A stretch of 64,000 nucleotides of DNA, from the NCBI GenBank assembly GCA_027943335.1, contig BSBK01000879.1, forward strand, positions 554,001-618,000. Reading direction: 5' to 3'. The first letter of the stretch is position 1. Every line of letters starts with the position of its first letter. Below the pieces are notes generated by a model, which was not told where the DNA came from, did not search any database, and saw only the letters and a program-made list of their open reading frames with translations. Source of the stretch: Chamaecyparis obtusa (lineage: Eukaryota; Streptophyta; Pinopsida; Cupressales; Cupressaceae). Shown piece by piece: positions 12,409 to 24,314 of the stretch. The translations under genes were made by a program, and so were the position numbers.

Positions 12409-14364
12409 CTAGGTGTCCTTTTTCATTATGCTAGTTCTAGTCCTCTTCCTTGGGCCTTCCTTAGGAGCCTTATCTTTGCCACTGTTTAGAGATTGGTTTT
12501 CCTCTTTACTACCCCTATGTTCCTCAATTTTGTAAATTAGCACCTTTATGTTGTCGTTAGAATCTTTAAGAATATTATAGCTTTTCTCAACAATTTTCTG
12601 CAAGGTGCCCTCCATGCTTTGAACTCTCCTCTTCACTTCCTCCACTCTATTTTCTATATCATTCTCCTCCTCAGTATTCTTCTTCTTATTTCTACAATTA
12701 TCCCTCTCCAATCTACCCACCCTATATTTTAGCTCCTGGATTTCATGATAAGTACATTTGGTAGTTCTATAGCTATCAATAACACTATTCTTAGCATTAT
12801 TAAGCACATCCATCTGAGGGTTCTCTTTAGTGATGTTGCTCAAAATGACCAAGGTAGGATTAATAAGCTCCTCCATTTGTATTTTTTTCCTCCTTATTCT
12901 CCTTGACTAGTGTTTTCATTATCTCTCTCTTGTGGCCCATTCTGATAGAGACATTGTCAAAATTCCTCCAAACCACATTCTTGTCTTTGCCCAAAATTTT
13001 GTAGGTGTACTTGCTAGACCCATAATCTTCAAAACCCTACTAGTTCTCATCCCCTCTCCCCTAATTCTCCTCTTCCTCATCGCTATCCTTCCCCTCCTCC
13101 TGCCCTTCCTCATTATAATCTTCTTCCATATCCTTCCTTTTTTTCAACCTCCTGAAAGGTTTGTCAATAGGAACTCCTCTCTGTCAGTAGGCATCTTAAT
13201 AGTAATGGTTCTCTTTCCACCCTTCTCCTCCTTATTTTCCTCTTCTTCACAAAAGGTATCTTCCTACTCGTCAGTACTGTCACCCTCCGTATCCATACCC
13301 TCTGCCTTCTCATTATAATCTCTATTAGACGAGATCTCAATGCTCTATTTAGGGTTAGGAATCTCTTTTTTCTCCATTTTCTCTATTTTAATTTTCCTTT
13401 TCCCCTTTTTGGTCTATGGGGTAGCCTCATCATCCATGTCTAAATGCATCTCTTGGCTTTCCTCAGTATCAGACGGGATATACTCTTCCTCTCCCAATTC
13501 CACCTCCTCATTTTTACCCTCCTTGTTGACCTTCCTTTGCTTTATTTCTTTCCCTATAGTCCTAGCCTTAAAAAATTCATAAATTAACAACAAAAGCCCC
13601 TCATGGAAAGTAGGATTACCAATAGGCTTCTCCCTATAGTCATTGATATTCTCATTTATGGACGAATAAAGATAAAAAGGGATAGAAATCTTTGCCCCAG
13701 ACCTGAAATGGTTAAGCAGCACAAAGTGGTATGAGTAGATGCAGTCGAATCTCATGTCCAGGGAAATGTACTTGATAATCATCCTCAGCACAAACCTCCA
13801 TAGTGGCTTGATGGACTTCGGCAGTTAGTAGGTACTTTTCTTCACTAAAGCCTTCTTTTCCTCCACACCTTTGGCAAATTCCATCACTGCCTGTCCTGAA
13901 AATACACCTATCTCTGTAGAATTTCTTCCCAATGATGGGCATGCATGCCACTATAGAAATAACCTCCTCCATCACCATGAATCTCACCCCATCAATTTTG
14001 ACACTCCCCTCATTCCAATTCTTAACCATGGTGTGAGTAACAGAGGTTTCCACCCATGAAGCCGAACAATAAAAGTAGTAACTTCACCTTTATTCAAAAT
14101 GCTCCACACCTTAGAATGCTGATGCCACTTATCTGCTTCATCTTTTGGTTCTCTCATGTGTCTTTCCCCCACCATTTTTTTGTTCTCCCTGCAATCTTTT
14201 CTCCTGGTAGCAATATCTTTTGAAGCCTAATTCCAATTGATATGAATGGTATTCTCAATCCTTCTTTTAACCTCATAATAATTATACCCAAAAATAGGCC
14301 TCAAAGTGTGATGATGGCAATTACTAAGGTGTTTCATACTTTGGCTATCATACTTATACATCAT
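12409..14364 (-). pseudogene. LINE third ORF: unrecognised globular, acidic and coiled-coil protein
   Basis: It begins at ATG 14364, 38 bp after the ORF2 stop codon (14405-14403), and lies wholly inside the TSD-bounded LINE. With frameshifts near 14055, 13790 and 13150 and a few stops, it encodes about 650 residues or slightly more. An N-terminal part of about 300 residues (14364-13560) looks globular, with LHGWK, a CRRCG-like pair (ICQRCGG) and an aromatic HFVLLNHFR segment. Next come a highly acidic and Lys-rich stretch (13550-12950), a segment with ILGKDKNVVWRNF, a coiled-coil (12876-12480, many Glu/Lys/Leu heptads) and a basic cluster (RKRTRTS). I do not recognise the family. Plant L1 LINEs normally end with ORF2, so this is unusual. 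A cellular sequence transduced once by this copy is the main alternative. Confidence 0.65.
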
Positions 14365-14402
14365 ATCTCAGCACATTTCCCATAGAACATAAACTTTCAT
14401 TA

Positions 14403-17400
14403 TTAACATTTAATATTTCCCAATCTGCTCGAGATCCTCTCCCTTTCAATTAAATCTAAGATTTCAAGTGGAATATTATGTCCGTCCATCCATCTTTTCA
14501 TCTCATCATTCCTGATAACCTAGTTGGCCATCATATTAGCCACTTGATTTTCTTCCCTATACTCATGGGCCATGTAGACACTGTCAAAGGTCTTAAGAAT
14601 CTGAATGCACTCATCAATGATATTCACAATCATCCATGTAGGCTCATTCATCTCATTAAGACAATCTATTATATTCTTTGAATCCCCTTCCAGCCACAGT
14701 TTTCTGACTCCTATATCTTGAGAAAGTTTGATATTTTGATGGGCCACAATCACCTCCACATAGTGATTATTTTGCACCCCTAGGGGAGCCGAAATAGAAG
14801 CAATTCCTTTTCCATGGTCATTTCTGATGATGCCTCCCACCCCAACCTTTCTAGGGTTGCCTTTAGCAGCCCCATCAAAGTTATATTTACACCAGCCCTC
14901 AGGTGAGAGAGTCCATCTGCAATCCTCCCTCCTATTTATATCAATTTCCTTTGGGATGAGAAGAGGGTTACAACCTTTAATGATAGTATAGCTCTCTAAC
15001 AGAGCGTTAAGGCTTTTGTGGAAGACAACTTTAGCATTGGTTTCTTTCGCCCTAAAAATTTGGTTATTCCACTCCTTCCACACCCCCCAATAGAAATGAG
15101 GTAAAGTCCACTCCCACAAGCCCTTGTTCACATCCCCAATCACCCCACATTGCGGCTGTTCAAAGAGATCCATCGTGTTATTAGGAAAAACCCAGGTCAA
15201 CTTGAAGAAAGATAGGAAATACGACCATATGTCTCTAGTGAATTGGCAGTGAATGAAGATGTGGTCCACACTTTCACTATTTTATTTGCAAATAATGCAT
15301 CTATTAGGCATGAGATGACCCCTCTTGGTAAGGTTGTCCATCGTCAAGATACGATTTTGAAGCATTATCCAAAAAAAAATGTTAATTTTGGGAATAAGGC
15401 CAGGATACCAAGCTTTGGCCCAAATAGGGATAGTTTCAATATTTTGCATGGTTTCATAGCTCGAGGCCATAGTATAGTTGTCATCCTTTGTCACCCCCCA
15501 AATAATAGCATCCTTGTTGAGGGACAAAGGGATATGCCTTATCATGTCCATTAGCAGCATAAGCTCCTGGGATATCTCAGTTAGGTTCACCCATTCATCA
15601 TTAACCCTATAGTCTCTTACTTTGCAGCCAAATCTTTCCATACATATGATCGCCCATCTATTGTATGACTCAATGTTCCATAAGGGCCCTTGTCTTAGCT
15701 AGTCATCATGCCAAACATTTATATCATCCCCATTACCAAGTTTCCATTTTGCCTTCTCAGTGGCTATGCTTTTAGTCTTCAGAATGCCATTCTAGATGTT
15801 GGAACCCCTTGGGTCATTGTCTCTACTGATGAACTACTTGAAGTTGATATTGGCGGCATATTTATCCTTCAAAATATCCCTCCATTCCCCCTTGGAGTTG
15901 AAGATCCTCCATATCTGTTTAGCTTGCAGGGCCTATTAAACTGCTTTAGATTCCTAATCCCCATACCCCCCTACTTTTTGGGAGTACAGATATTCTCCCA
16001 AGCCACCAGCGGATACTTCTTATTGCCTTCAGGTCCAGCCCATAGAAACTTCCTCTAAATGGACTCCAAAGTATCAGCCACTTTGGAAGGTATAGAAAAA
16101 AGGCTTAAAGCATAAGTAGGCAAATTCTGCAAAGTAGATTTAATCAGTAGAACTTTTCCAGCCTAACTCAAGGTAATGCCTTTCTAGCCAGTCAGTTTTC
16201 TATTGAACCTATCAATGAGATTGCTCCAAAAGAGGTCAGGAGGTTTGGACCCCATAGGAAGCCCCAAATACATAGAAGGGAAAGAACCAATACCACAACC
16301 CAAAATACCAATGATTTTCCTTTGTCTACCCTTAGGGGTATTAACAAAGAAGACCAAGCTCTTGCTTCATTTAATGAGTTGGCCCATGGCATTGGAATAA
16401 GTATTGAGAATAGTCTTTACATTTCTAGCTTCTTTCACCAAAGCCTCTCCCCCTAAAATGGTATCATCCACAAATTGCTGATGAGAGAAAATCAGGGGTC
16501 CGAATGAGGGTTTTAACCCAGTAATTTCTCCTCTGCTTCTTTTGTCATGAATAATTCTTCCTAGGCATTCAGCCAGAATGATGAAGAGGATCAGAGAGAG
16601 GGGGTCTCCTTGCCTTAGTCCCCTAGAAGATTTAAAGAAATCAGAGGGAGAACCATTAACCATCACCACAAAATTGGGGGTGGAGATCAGTTGAGATATA
16701 ATCTTTCTAGTTTTATCATTGAAACCAAAAGCTTCAAGAACTTTATCCAAGAACATCCAGTCCACCCTATCATAGACCTTAGAAAAATCAAGCTTGAACA
16801 GGAATCCATCCTTTTTTCCTTCTTCAAGGGAATGGATAACCTCATGCATGACAATGATAGAATTGAGGATTTTTCTACCAGTGACAAAACTCATTTGTTG
16901 AGGTGCAATAATCTCTGAAAGAATTTTGATAATTCTATTAGTTAAAACTTTTGAAAAAATCTTGTAAAAAGAGTTGCAAAGACTAATTGGCCTGAAATAT
17001 TCAAAAGAATCCACACCTGTGACTTTGGGTATTAAGACTAGAAAAGTAGCATTGATCTCTTTAAGCAAGAACTTAGCACCAAAAAATTCCTGAACCGCTT
17101 TGACAAGGTCATCTTTTATAATTTCCCAATACATTTGGAAGAAAAAAGTAGGGAAACCATTTGGGCTAGGAGCTTTTTTAGCAGGTAGCAAGAAGACAGC
17201 CTCCTTGATTTCATAAATTTCCAGAATAGCCACCAGAGACCTATTCTGGCTAGCAGTAATCACACTTGGTATGGTTTTGAGGATCTCCACCTGGTCCTCC
17301 TCTCCCAAGTTTAGCTCTTGGTTAAGATAGAGGAGAAATACCTAATTGCTTCCTTAGCAATCTCTTTGTTTTCCCCTATAGTATCATCTCCCTTTTTAAT

Positions 17401-18537
17401 AGCATTAATTCTATTGGCAGCCCTGTGTTTCATAGTAGAGAGGTGGAAGAATCTTGAGTTTTCATCCCCTTCCTTTAACCACACCGATCTAGACCTCTGC
17501 CTCCAAAACATTTCCTCTTTACCCACAATGTTGTGAAAATCAGCCAGAATAGTCTTTTCAGCATTTAGCCTACTTTCGTCATACCCCATATTCTAAATCT
17601 CTTCTTGCACCTCAGCAAGATCTTCCATAATCCTTTCTTTAGAAAGAAAGATGTTCCCAAAGTCCTTATTATTCCACTTTTTGATTTCCATTTTAATGTT
17701 TTTGAGTTTCATAGCCACCTTATACATAGATGTTCCTTCCACATCAATACCCCACCATTCCCAAATTTTGTCAAAAAGACCAGGGTGAGAAGACCACATC
17801 TTCTCAAATTTGAAAGGGAAAGCCTTTTTCCTATTGATAGTTTCTAAGGTGAGAGCAATAGGGGAGTGATCTGAACCAAGTCTCGCCAAAGAGGATAGTT
17901 TGCAATGATAATGGTTCATCCAATCCAAAGTGATAAGGGCTCTATCTAGCCTAACCTAAATATAATCTATCCCAATTCTCTTGTTAGACCAAGTAAATTT
18001 TCCACCTCCCAACTCAACATCCATGAGGACCAGGTCATTGATCAGATCAGCTAAGTGTTGTCTACTTTCCAGGTCCAGTGGGAGTCCACCTAGCTTCTTA
18101 GTGGCAAAAAGGGGGGTATTGAAATCTCCCATAATAATTCCCTTAGAATCTCCCAACTTGGTCATCAGATTGCAAATTTTATTCCAATAGTGTCTTCTAC
18201 CATTCTTAGTGTTTGGGGCATAGATATTCATAACAAACCAGCTCTCTTGATCCTTAAGATTTTTTAATTGGATAAGCAAAATGTTACCTTCATCAAAAAT
18301 GATATTTGTAGTTAAGTTGTCCTTCCATATCACTAAAAAACCACCCGAAGCACCCTCAAAATCAGTAGCCGTAGTTTTCATCCCTTTATTGAAAAAAATG
18401 CTTTCGATCTTCTCCTTCCTTGTTTTTGTTTCCTGAATCAAAAAAATTCCTAGCCTATGATCCCTAATCATATTCCTAACAATTTCTTGTTTGTGGATTC
18501 CATTGAGTCCACAAATGTTCTAAGATATGATCTTCAT
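14403..18537 (-). pseudogene. LINE ORF2: endonuclease / reverse transcriptase / RNase H
   Basis: It starts at ATG 18537, 23 bp after ORF1 ends, and runs about 1,378 codons to TAA 14403-14405. An APE-type endonuclease (18537-17600) shows QETK, NIYAPN, GDFN and SDHSPI. The reverse transcriptase (17308-16360) shows the catalytic FVDDT (16474-16460) and LRQGDPLS. A zf-RVT-like region (15641-15282) follows, and an RNase H domain (14895-14520) shows FDGA and LEGDS. A TGG-to-TAG stop follows the start (ISxNICGLN), another stop falls near 17953 and one at 14520, after which 38 more codons remain in frame. Frameshifts lie near 17310 and between 16367 and 15641. The gene is non-functional. It would have nicked the target and copied the element RNA at the insertion site. 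Confidence 0.92.
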
Positions 18538-18560
18538 AATTTCTTTTGGGGATATGTTTC

Positions 18561-20062
18561 CTAGATGGTTTTTTGGGTTCCATCCACTATGTTTCTTCTT
18601 GTTTTTTTCTTTTTTATTTGATTCTTGCTCCACCTGCCTGGTGTACTAGATTTACTTCCTGTGTCAGCTTTGGCTCTGCTCCTCATAACAGTAGGAGAGA
18701 CCAGAGATGGGTCCATGCTATTTTTATTTTTCTTATCCTTAATAGCTATCCAAGGTCCCGCATTGTCATCTTTGTAGCTATCAAAAAGAGCCTCCATTCT
18801 CAAAAATTTTCCTAGAGTAGAGGCCAAAACCATCTCAAGGATTCTATTGATTTTCCTTGGAGACACCCACATGCTTCTACTTAAGTTTGATTCTTGAGAA
18901 AAAGAAGGGCCCTGCACCTCCACAGTTCCCCCAATCTCCTGGGTGGATGGAATGAAGGAGTCCTCTTTGATTTCCTCCACTATAATCTCCCCCTCCTTAG
19001 GGAGGATCCTGCCTCCTTTGTCCCCCTCCCCAACAGAAATAGCTTGGATAATAGGGCTAGCTTCACCATCTTCCTTTTCTCTGTTTCCTCTTTCCACCTA
19101 GACCTTTTGCTGCTCCTTGTCCTCATTAATTTTCTTTCCTTCCAAACCCTAGAGATCAGGAAGGTTCCCCATTTTGTCATTGGGTTTCTCCCCTAGAGGT
19201 TCTCCCTCAGGGTTATTTCCATTGGGAGCTTTCTCCTTCCACACCTTTCTAGTTCCTTCAGCTTGATTCGATCCTTTTTGCTGATTCTAGGTCTCCTTTC
19301 TTTTCCCTTGTTTGATTTAGGCCTTGCGAGATTTTTCCTTCTCTATGAAAATAGGGCACATTTTGGCCTTGTGTCCTACCTTTTTGCACTGGAAGTAGGT
19401 GAAAGGCACATTTTCACAGTCTATCTGTTGCACACACCTCCCCAATCTTGATTGGAACTTAATCACTTTAGGCATATCCTGACCTTCGACCACCCCTACA
19501 TAGATTCTAGCATAGGTAAGTCTTTTCTTGGCTGTTGTAATTGGATCAATAGATAGAAACTCCCCAAAAGAACTGGCAATGCCATCAAAAACATCTTTGT
19601 GCCAATATTCCAGTAGAAGTTTTGGGAGCCTAATCCAGACCGGGGCCTAGGTCAAGAAGTCATTGTTGAGATCTAGGCTAGAGGTCCATTTCTAAAGAAT
19701 GAGAGTGGATTTTCCCATCGACCTATTTCCCACATAGAGAAACTTTGAGTAGTCCTTAGGGAAGGAAAGCTCAAAAGACATAAACCCTTTGGCCATAGTC
19801 ATAACCTCTACCCGACCTTTTAGATCCCACTTATTTTTAGCAAATATTCTAACCAAATCTATGTTTGGAAAACTTTCCAACAAGAGTTGCAGCCATACTT
19901 AGAATATTATGATCAATAAGATCAGAAGGCACTTCTAAGGCAAAAGTCCCCTTCTCTTTGTTTGATATATTTTTAATCTTAGGGAAAGAGGATTTACTCA
20001 ATGGTTTGACTCCAAATAGATTGTTCCATCATCCCAAAGGACCTAGGGCACCTCCAGATGCA
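18561..20062 (-). pseudogene. LINE ORF1: DUF4283-like nucleic-acid-binding protein
   Basis: The frame is open from the 5' boundary of the element. It encodes a DUF4283-like domain (about 20010-19500, including FAKNKW and the MAKGFMSF segment), then a zinc knuckle, then a long charged, Ser-rich tail to the stop at 18561. The knuckle reads TYFQCKKVGHKAKMC. The first Cys of the CX2CX4HX4C pattern is Tyr (TAC at 19397-19395), a single G-to-A change. A frameshift lies near 19870 and a stop near 19690. ORF1 proteins of plant LINEs bind the element RNA. No start codon is present, which agrees with 5' truncation. Confidence 0.8.
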
Positions 20063-20065
20063 CTG

Positions 20066-20079
20066 CATCTGACAATGTT
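20066..20079. repeat. LINE target-site duplication, right copy
   Basis: CATCTGACAATGTT, identical to 12093-12106. It lies in coding sequence of the transposase-like gene, next to the 5' end of the LINE. Confidence 0.92.
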
Positions 20080-22735
20080 GCTTTCTCTTTGTACTTTAAT
20101 TCTTCACGTGCTAAGGCTCTTTTAATACATGCACCTACACCATCGTGCTCTCCCTTTCCATAACCAGCCTCTATGAAATTCCACATATATTGAATTCCAG
20201 TAATCTTATGCATCCTTCACAACCAATAAAATATCTGAGAATTCTTGAATTGTGATGCACAATTATCTGACCATATGATATGTTGATATTTTATGCCCCT
20301 GTTTGCTAAATGACCATAAAATAGTTGAAAGCAATTGTGTACAAACTCTATAGAATGTGAACGATCATCAATGATATAAAAATGATACTCCCTCAATATC
20401 TTCTTGTTCTCCTTTGTAATGTCTGGTGCATGCATGAATGCTATATGAACAAATATAGCAACCTATTGAGAGTTGTAATACTTTACTTGTACCTCATTCT
20501 GTGGTTGTAGTGTGTAGTTCTCTACAAATTCCATAGCTGAAACAATGGTATCAAGTGGGAATGTGTCCTTGCACAACTTGAATTGCATATCCAACCATCG
20601 CACTCTATGTGTATGCCTTGCATACTCATAAATAATTTTTTACAAAAAATGTCCATGAACTGATACACTGGAAATTTTTCAATTACTAAATCACATCTTT
20701 TAGCCTCTTTTCCATCTTTTAGATTGTATGTCATGATCTTATATTTTCCAAATTCCACTATTTCATTACCGATTGCATGTGTACTCTCCAAATGTTGACA
20801 AATTGGCAAATGTCGTAAACCTCTGCAATCTATGCATGTACCATTCAAGCATGAGAGTTTGTAAAATTATTGACCATCCACTCTTTCACATAAAATGGTA
20901 GATATTAATTCCCTTGAAGATCTAGATGGGATATTTATGTTACAATGTAAAACATTGTTAGAGTACAAATCTACACATATTTTCCTATAAACTTCAAAAT
21001 GGTTAGAAAAGTTAATATGTACCCTACAACAACAAGTTGTGCGTGTGTGATTTATCTTCACATAAAAACATAGTAATTTTTAGTGGCTAATATTCACCAA
21101 TTGGCTAATTTTGGAAATTTGAGAATCCAAATTTGGCTAATAATTCAAGATTTAAGGCAACCTAATCACCATATTTTTATAAAATTTTGATTTAAAAATA
21201 TTTAAATCTTAAAATAATTTATTTTATAAAAAACTTGAACTCAAAAATTCGCCACAATATTTGATACATGATTAGATTTGATTCGCCAGAATTTTATAAA
21301 TTATTGTAGAAATTTAAATTAATTCTCCAATAATATATCATGAATATTAGTTATTGTAGGGATCTATCACCAACTTTTAGTTGCCATTACTGACTTAAAG
21401 TATAATCTAGTGACCCTCATTATATTATATGAGGTAAAAATGTTACTATTTGGTTTGTAATGCTTATGGGAGCTAAAATTTCTTTCGGATTGTTGATCTC
21501 AATATAAATCAATGGTCTAAATTTTGGGCCCCATTAATATTTAAAAATATCAATACATTTGTCTCACACAATACAATGAGGTTATTAGATTATATTTTAA
21601 ATAAATGGTAACAAGTAATTATTACAGAGTCTATTACTTAAACCCATCAAAGATTTCCACATTAAGCTTAATAATTTTCTATAAGAATTCTATTTTTTTA
21701 AATAGAAGTATTCACCATGGTGATTAATTAATTTCTTTTTATTGTTTGAGATTCAACAATATTTTCTACAAAAAAATTGTTATTAAAAAATAATCGCCAA
21801 TAAGAATATATTTTTTTCAAAAAACTTGAGAGATTCACCAATAGAAATTAATTTTTTTTTCAAGAAAATAAAAGATTCGCCAAGATTTTATATCTTTTTT
21901 AAGAGGGGGTTTTCTTAAAGATTACTCTACATAAAAAGTTTTACACATTTCAAAATATCTCTAACTAATTTTAATTTGAGGATACATATGCATAAATTTT
22001 GCAAAGAATTGTGTCTGAGTTGAATCCAAAAAATATTTTGGATGTGGAACACAAATTCGACTACCAATCCTCCTTCTTACAACATCTCTTTGATTAGGAG
22101 ATACCATTTTGTTATTCTTCCAAAATTCTTCAATCAAGGATTTCAAAGCTTCAACAATTGCTTTATCTTTTCACGATAGTCTACCAGAAAATGCCCATAA
22201 CTCATTGCTATTTGGATCTTCCACTCTTTGACACCTTCCCAAGGCTCTCATTAGAGACTTTCTACTTATTTTCAATATTTTTCTTGTCTTTCTAATGAAT
22301 CAAGATTTCTTCATTTGAGTGCTTACTATTGTTGATGTAAGTACATGTCATGTGACATTATTATCTTTTATGCATGATGTAGAACCCACACTCTCATATG
22401 CAGTCATTAGATTCTTCACAATATATTTTTCACTTGACTCATCCATTGTTCTTAGCCCAAGAATCTTCATGATGGGCGTAAATTTCAGATTTCTCATCAT
22501 TTCAACAAATAGTTGACATCTTCCTATCATGTTTAAATTCTCAAAAAATGATCTCCAAATACAATTAGCATTTTTTTGACAAGTATGCTTGGGAATATTG
22601 TCAGGCATTGCTTGCAAAATTTTATTATCAATATCAATCAAATATTTTGGCTTTCTATAAATAATTCTAGGAGCATCAAAAATATTATGTGTGAATTGTG
22701 TACCATCTTGAGTGCCTTCAACATAAGACAATGTT

Positions 22736-23020
22736 GTGCCTACACCTTGAGATGTAGACAATGGTGTGCCTTCAACATGATACAAGGGGGTATGTACACA
22801 TTGAGATGTAGACAATGGTGTGCCTTCAACATGATACAAGGGGGTACATACACCTTGGGATGTAGACATTAATGGTGTGCCTTCAACATGATACAAGGGT
22901 GTGCCCACACCTTCAAAAGTAGACAATGGTGTGCCTTCAACATGATACAAGGGTGTGCCCACACCTTCGAAAGTAGACAATGGTGTGCCTTCAACATGAT
23001 ACAATGGTGTGCCATCAATA
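22736..23020 (-). repeat. 54-bp tandem repeat encoding 18-residue units
   Basis: About six units of 54 bp (one carries 3 extra bases) encode variations of YHVEGTPLSTFEGVGTPL. Divergence between units is low compared with the rest of the gene. Confidence 0.85.
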
Positions 23021-23789
23021 TTGGATGATGATGTCTCTTCAACTTGGGAACTTATAGATGATGTGCCCACATCTTCATAATTCAATTGTCTTGTTGCACA
23101 CAAGTTTCTCATTCGTTGTCTTTTTGTTTCCAATTCCAATTCACTCTTACTTTGTATTGATGTTTCATGTTTTGCATCCAAAGAAGAATCTTCTTTTATG
23201 GTATCCAAAAAAATTTGTTCATGAAGTTGTCTCATTCTTTCCCTTTTCTTCTCTTTGTCTCTTTCATGCTCTTCCGGTGTTAAATTCTTTGCTCATTTCC
23301 TTGGCATGATGATAATTTCTACATATGAATTGATTACAATTTTAAAAATACAATATAAATATAAAACAATAAGTCAAATTATAATATAAACCTCTTACAA
23401 TATGACAAATTATAATATAAATTTATTACAATTATATCAAATTATGTATTGAACAAGTCTATATCATACCAATTATAAACCAAAACACTCTTTATTCACA
23501 TTTGACATGTAAAAAAATAAAAAACTTACCTCAATCGATAAATTTTAGTGATAATGATTGACTTTCACAACTCGATGTTGATTTTTAAATAAAAAGATGG
23601 TGCAAATTGATAGAATATGCTTCTTTGTCACTATGAACACCATGAAAACTGAATATTTGTCAAATAACACACAGAAGTCAGGAAGCATATAGAAAAAGTG
23701 GGCATCTTTCATGAGATCCTTGGCAAAGAAGACCATTTATTTTAGTCTTCCATAGCATGAGTGTGCTATAGCATGATATAAGGTGTGCA

Positions 23790-23884
23790 CCCTATGCAAA
23801 AAAACAAAGAGAGAGAGAGAGAGGAGGAGAGAGTGGGTGAGAGAGAGAGGGAATATAGAGGGTAGGAAGGTGGGAGAGAGCAAA

Positions 23885-23917
<33 letters not shown>

Positions 23918-24195
23918 AGGGGTGAAAGAGGGTAATAAGGGAAAATATAGGGTAAAAAGGTGGAGAGAGAGAGAGATGGTAATAAGGGAAAATATAGAGG
24001 GTAGGAAGGTGGAGAGAGAGAGAGAGAGAGAGAGAGGGGGGTAGGAAGGTGGGAGAGAGCATATGTTTGTGTGTGAGAGAGAGGGGGGTGAAAGAGGGTA
24101 AGAAGGGAAAATATAGAGGATAGGAAGGTGGAGAGAGAAAGAGTGCTCTCTCTCCCTCCCTCTATCTCTCTCTCTCTCTCCCTCTCACTCTGACT
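23790..24195. repeat. GA-rich microsatellite and minisatellite
   Basis: Purine-rich DNA with GA runs, a GT run (about 23885-23900) and recurring longer units containing GGGAAAATATAGAGG and GGTAGGAAGGTGG at intervals of roughly 60-80 bp. It ends in a CT run (24145-24190). Long open frames here are translated repeat, not genes. Confidence 0.9.
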
Positions 24196-24260
24196 ACTTT
24201 TCATCACTATTTAAATCTATGACTTAAATAGGGCACACACCCTATAGGGCGAGTGCAATA

Positions 24261-24314
24261 TTGAAATCTATGACTTCTATAGGGCGCACACACTATGGAA
24301 GTCATAGATTTCAA
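24261..24314. repeat. Near-perfect inverted repeat (22-bp arms)
   Basis: Arms 24261-24282 and 24293-24314 match at 21 of 22 positions around a 10-base loop. A partial third copy of the arm lies at about 24214-24228. Confidence 0.85.

Larger units (their letters stand above)
12107..20065 (-). mobile_element. Plant L1-type LINE retrotransposon with a third ORF
   Basis: A 7,959-bp minus-strand insertion bounded by a perfect 14-bp TSD. It contains ORF1 (DUF4283-like plus zinc knuckle), ORF2 (endonuclease, reverse transcriptase, zf-RVT-like segment, RNase H) and then a further ORF. At the 5' end the ORF1 frame runs up to the junction with no start codon, so the copy is 5' truncated, which is usual for LINEs. 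The 3' tail is only about five A. It interrupts a transposase-like gene in coding sequence. Stops and frameshifts in all three ORFs show that it is dead. Confidence 0.93.
20066..23307 (-). pseudogene. DDE-transposase-like multi-exon gene, 5' and catalytic part, split by the LINE
   Basis: It starts at ATG 23307 (MPRK, then a stop, then a Lys/Glu-rich basic segment). The first exon (to about 22345) carries six copies of an 18-residue tandem repeat and a conserved tail. A second coding block (about 22290-21965) has RKTRKIL and VVRRRIGSR. An AT-rich intron-like gap (about 21960-21065) follows. The next block (21061-20522) has a Cys motif (CLNGTCIDCRG). The catalytic block (20435-20080) shows YIIDDRSHS, IIWSDNCASQFKN and EAGYGKGEHDGVGACIK. 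Acidic residues spaced like this, and the HGKG..DG.G-type ending, are features of a dispersed DDE transposase-like family. I do not assign a superfamily and found no terminal inverted repeats. Stops within exons show decay. A domesticated gene is possible but less likely. Confidence 0.6.

Noticed and set aside
23737..24207. Long open frames of 156 and 98 codons on the minus strand
   Set aside because: They translate the GA/CT simple repeat into Ser/Leu/Thr runs and have no gene signal.
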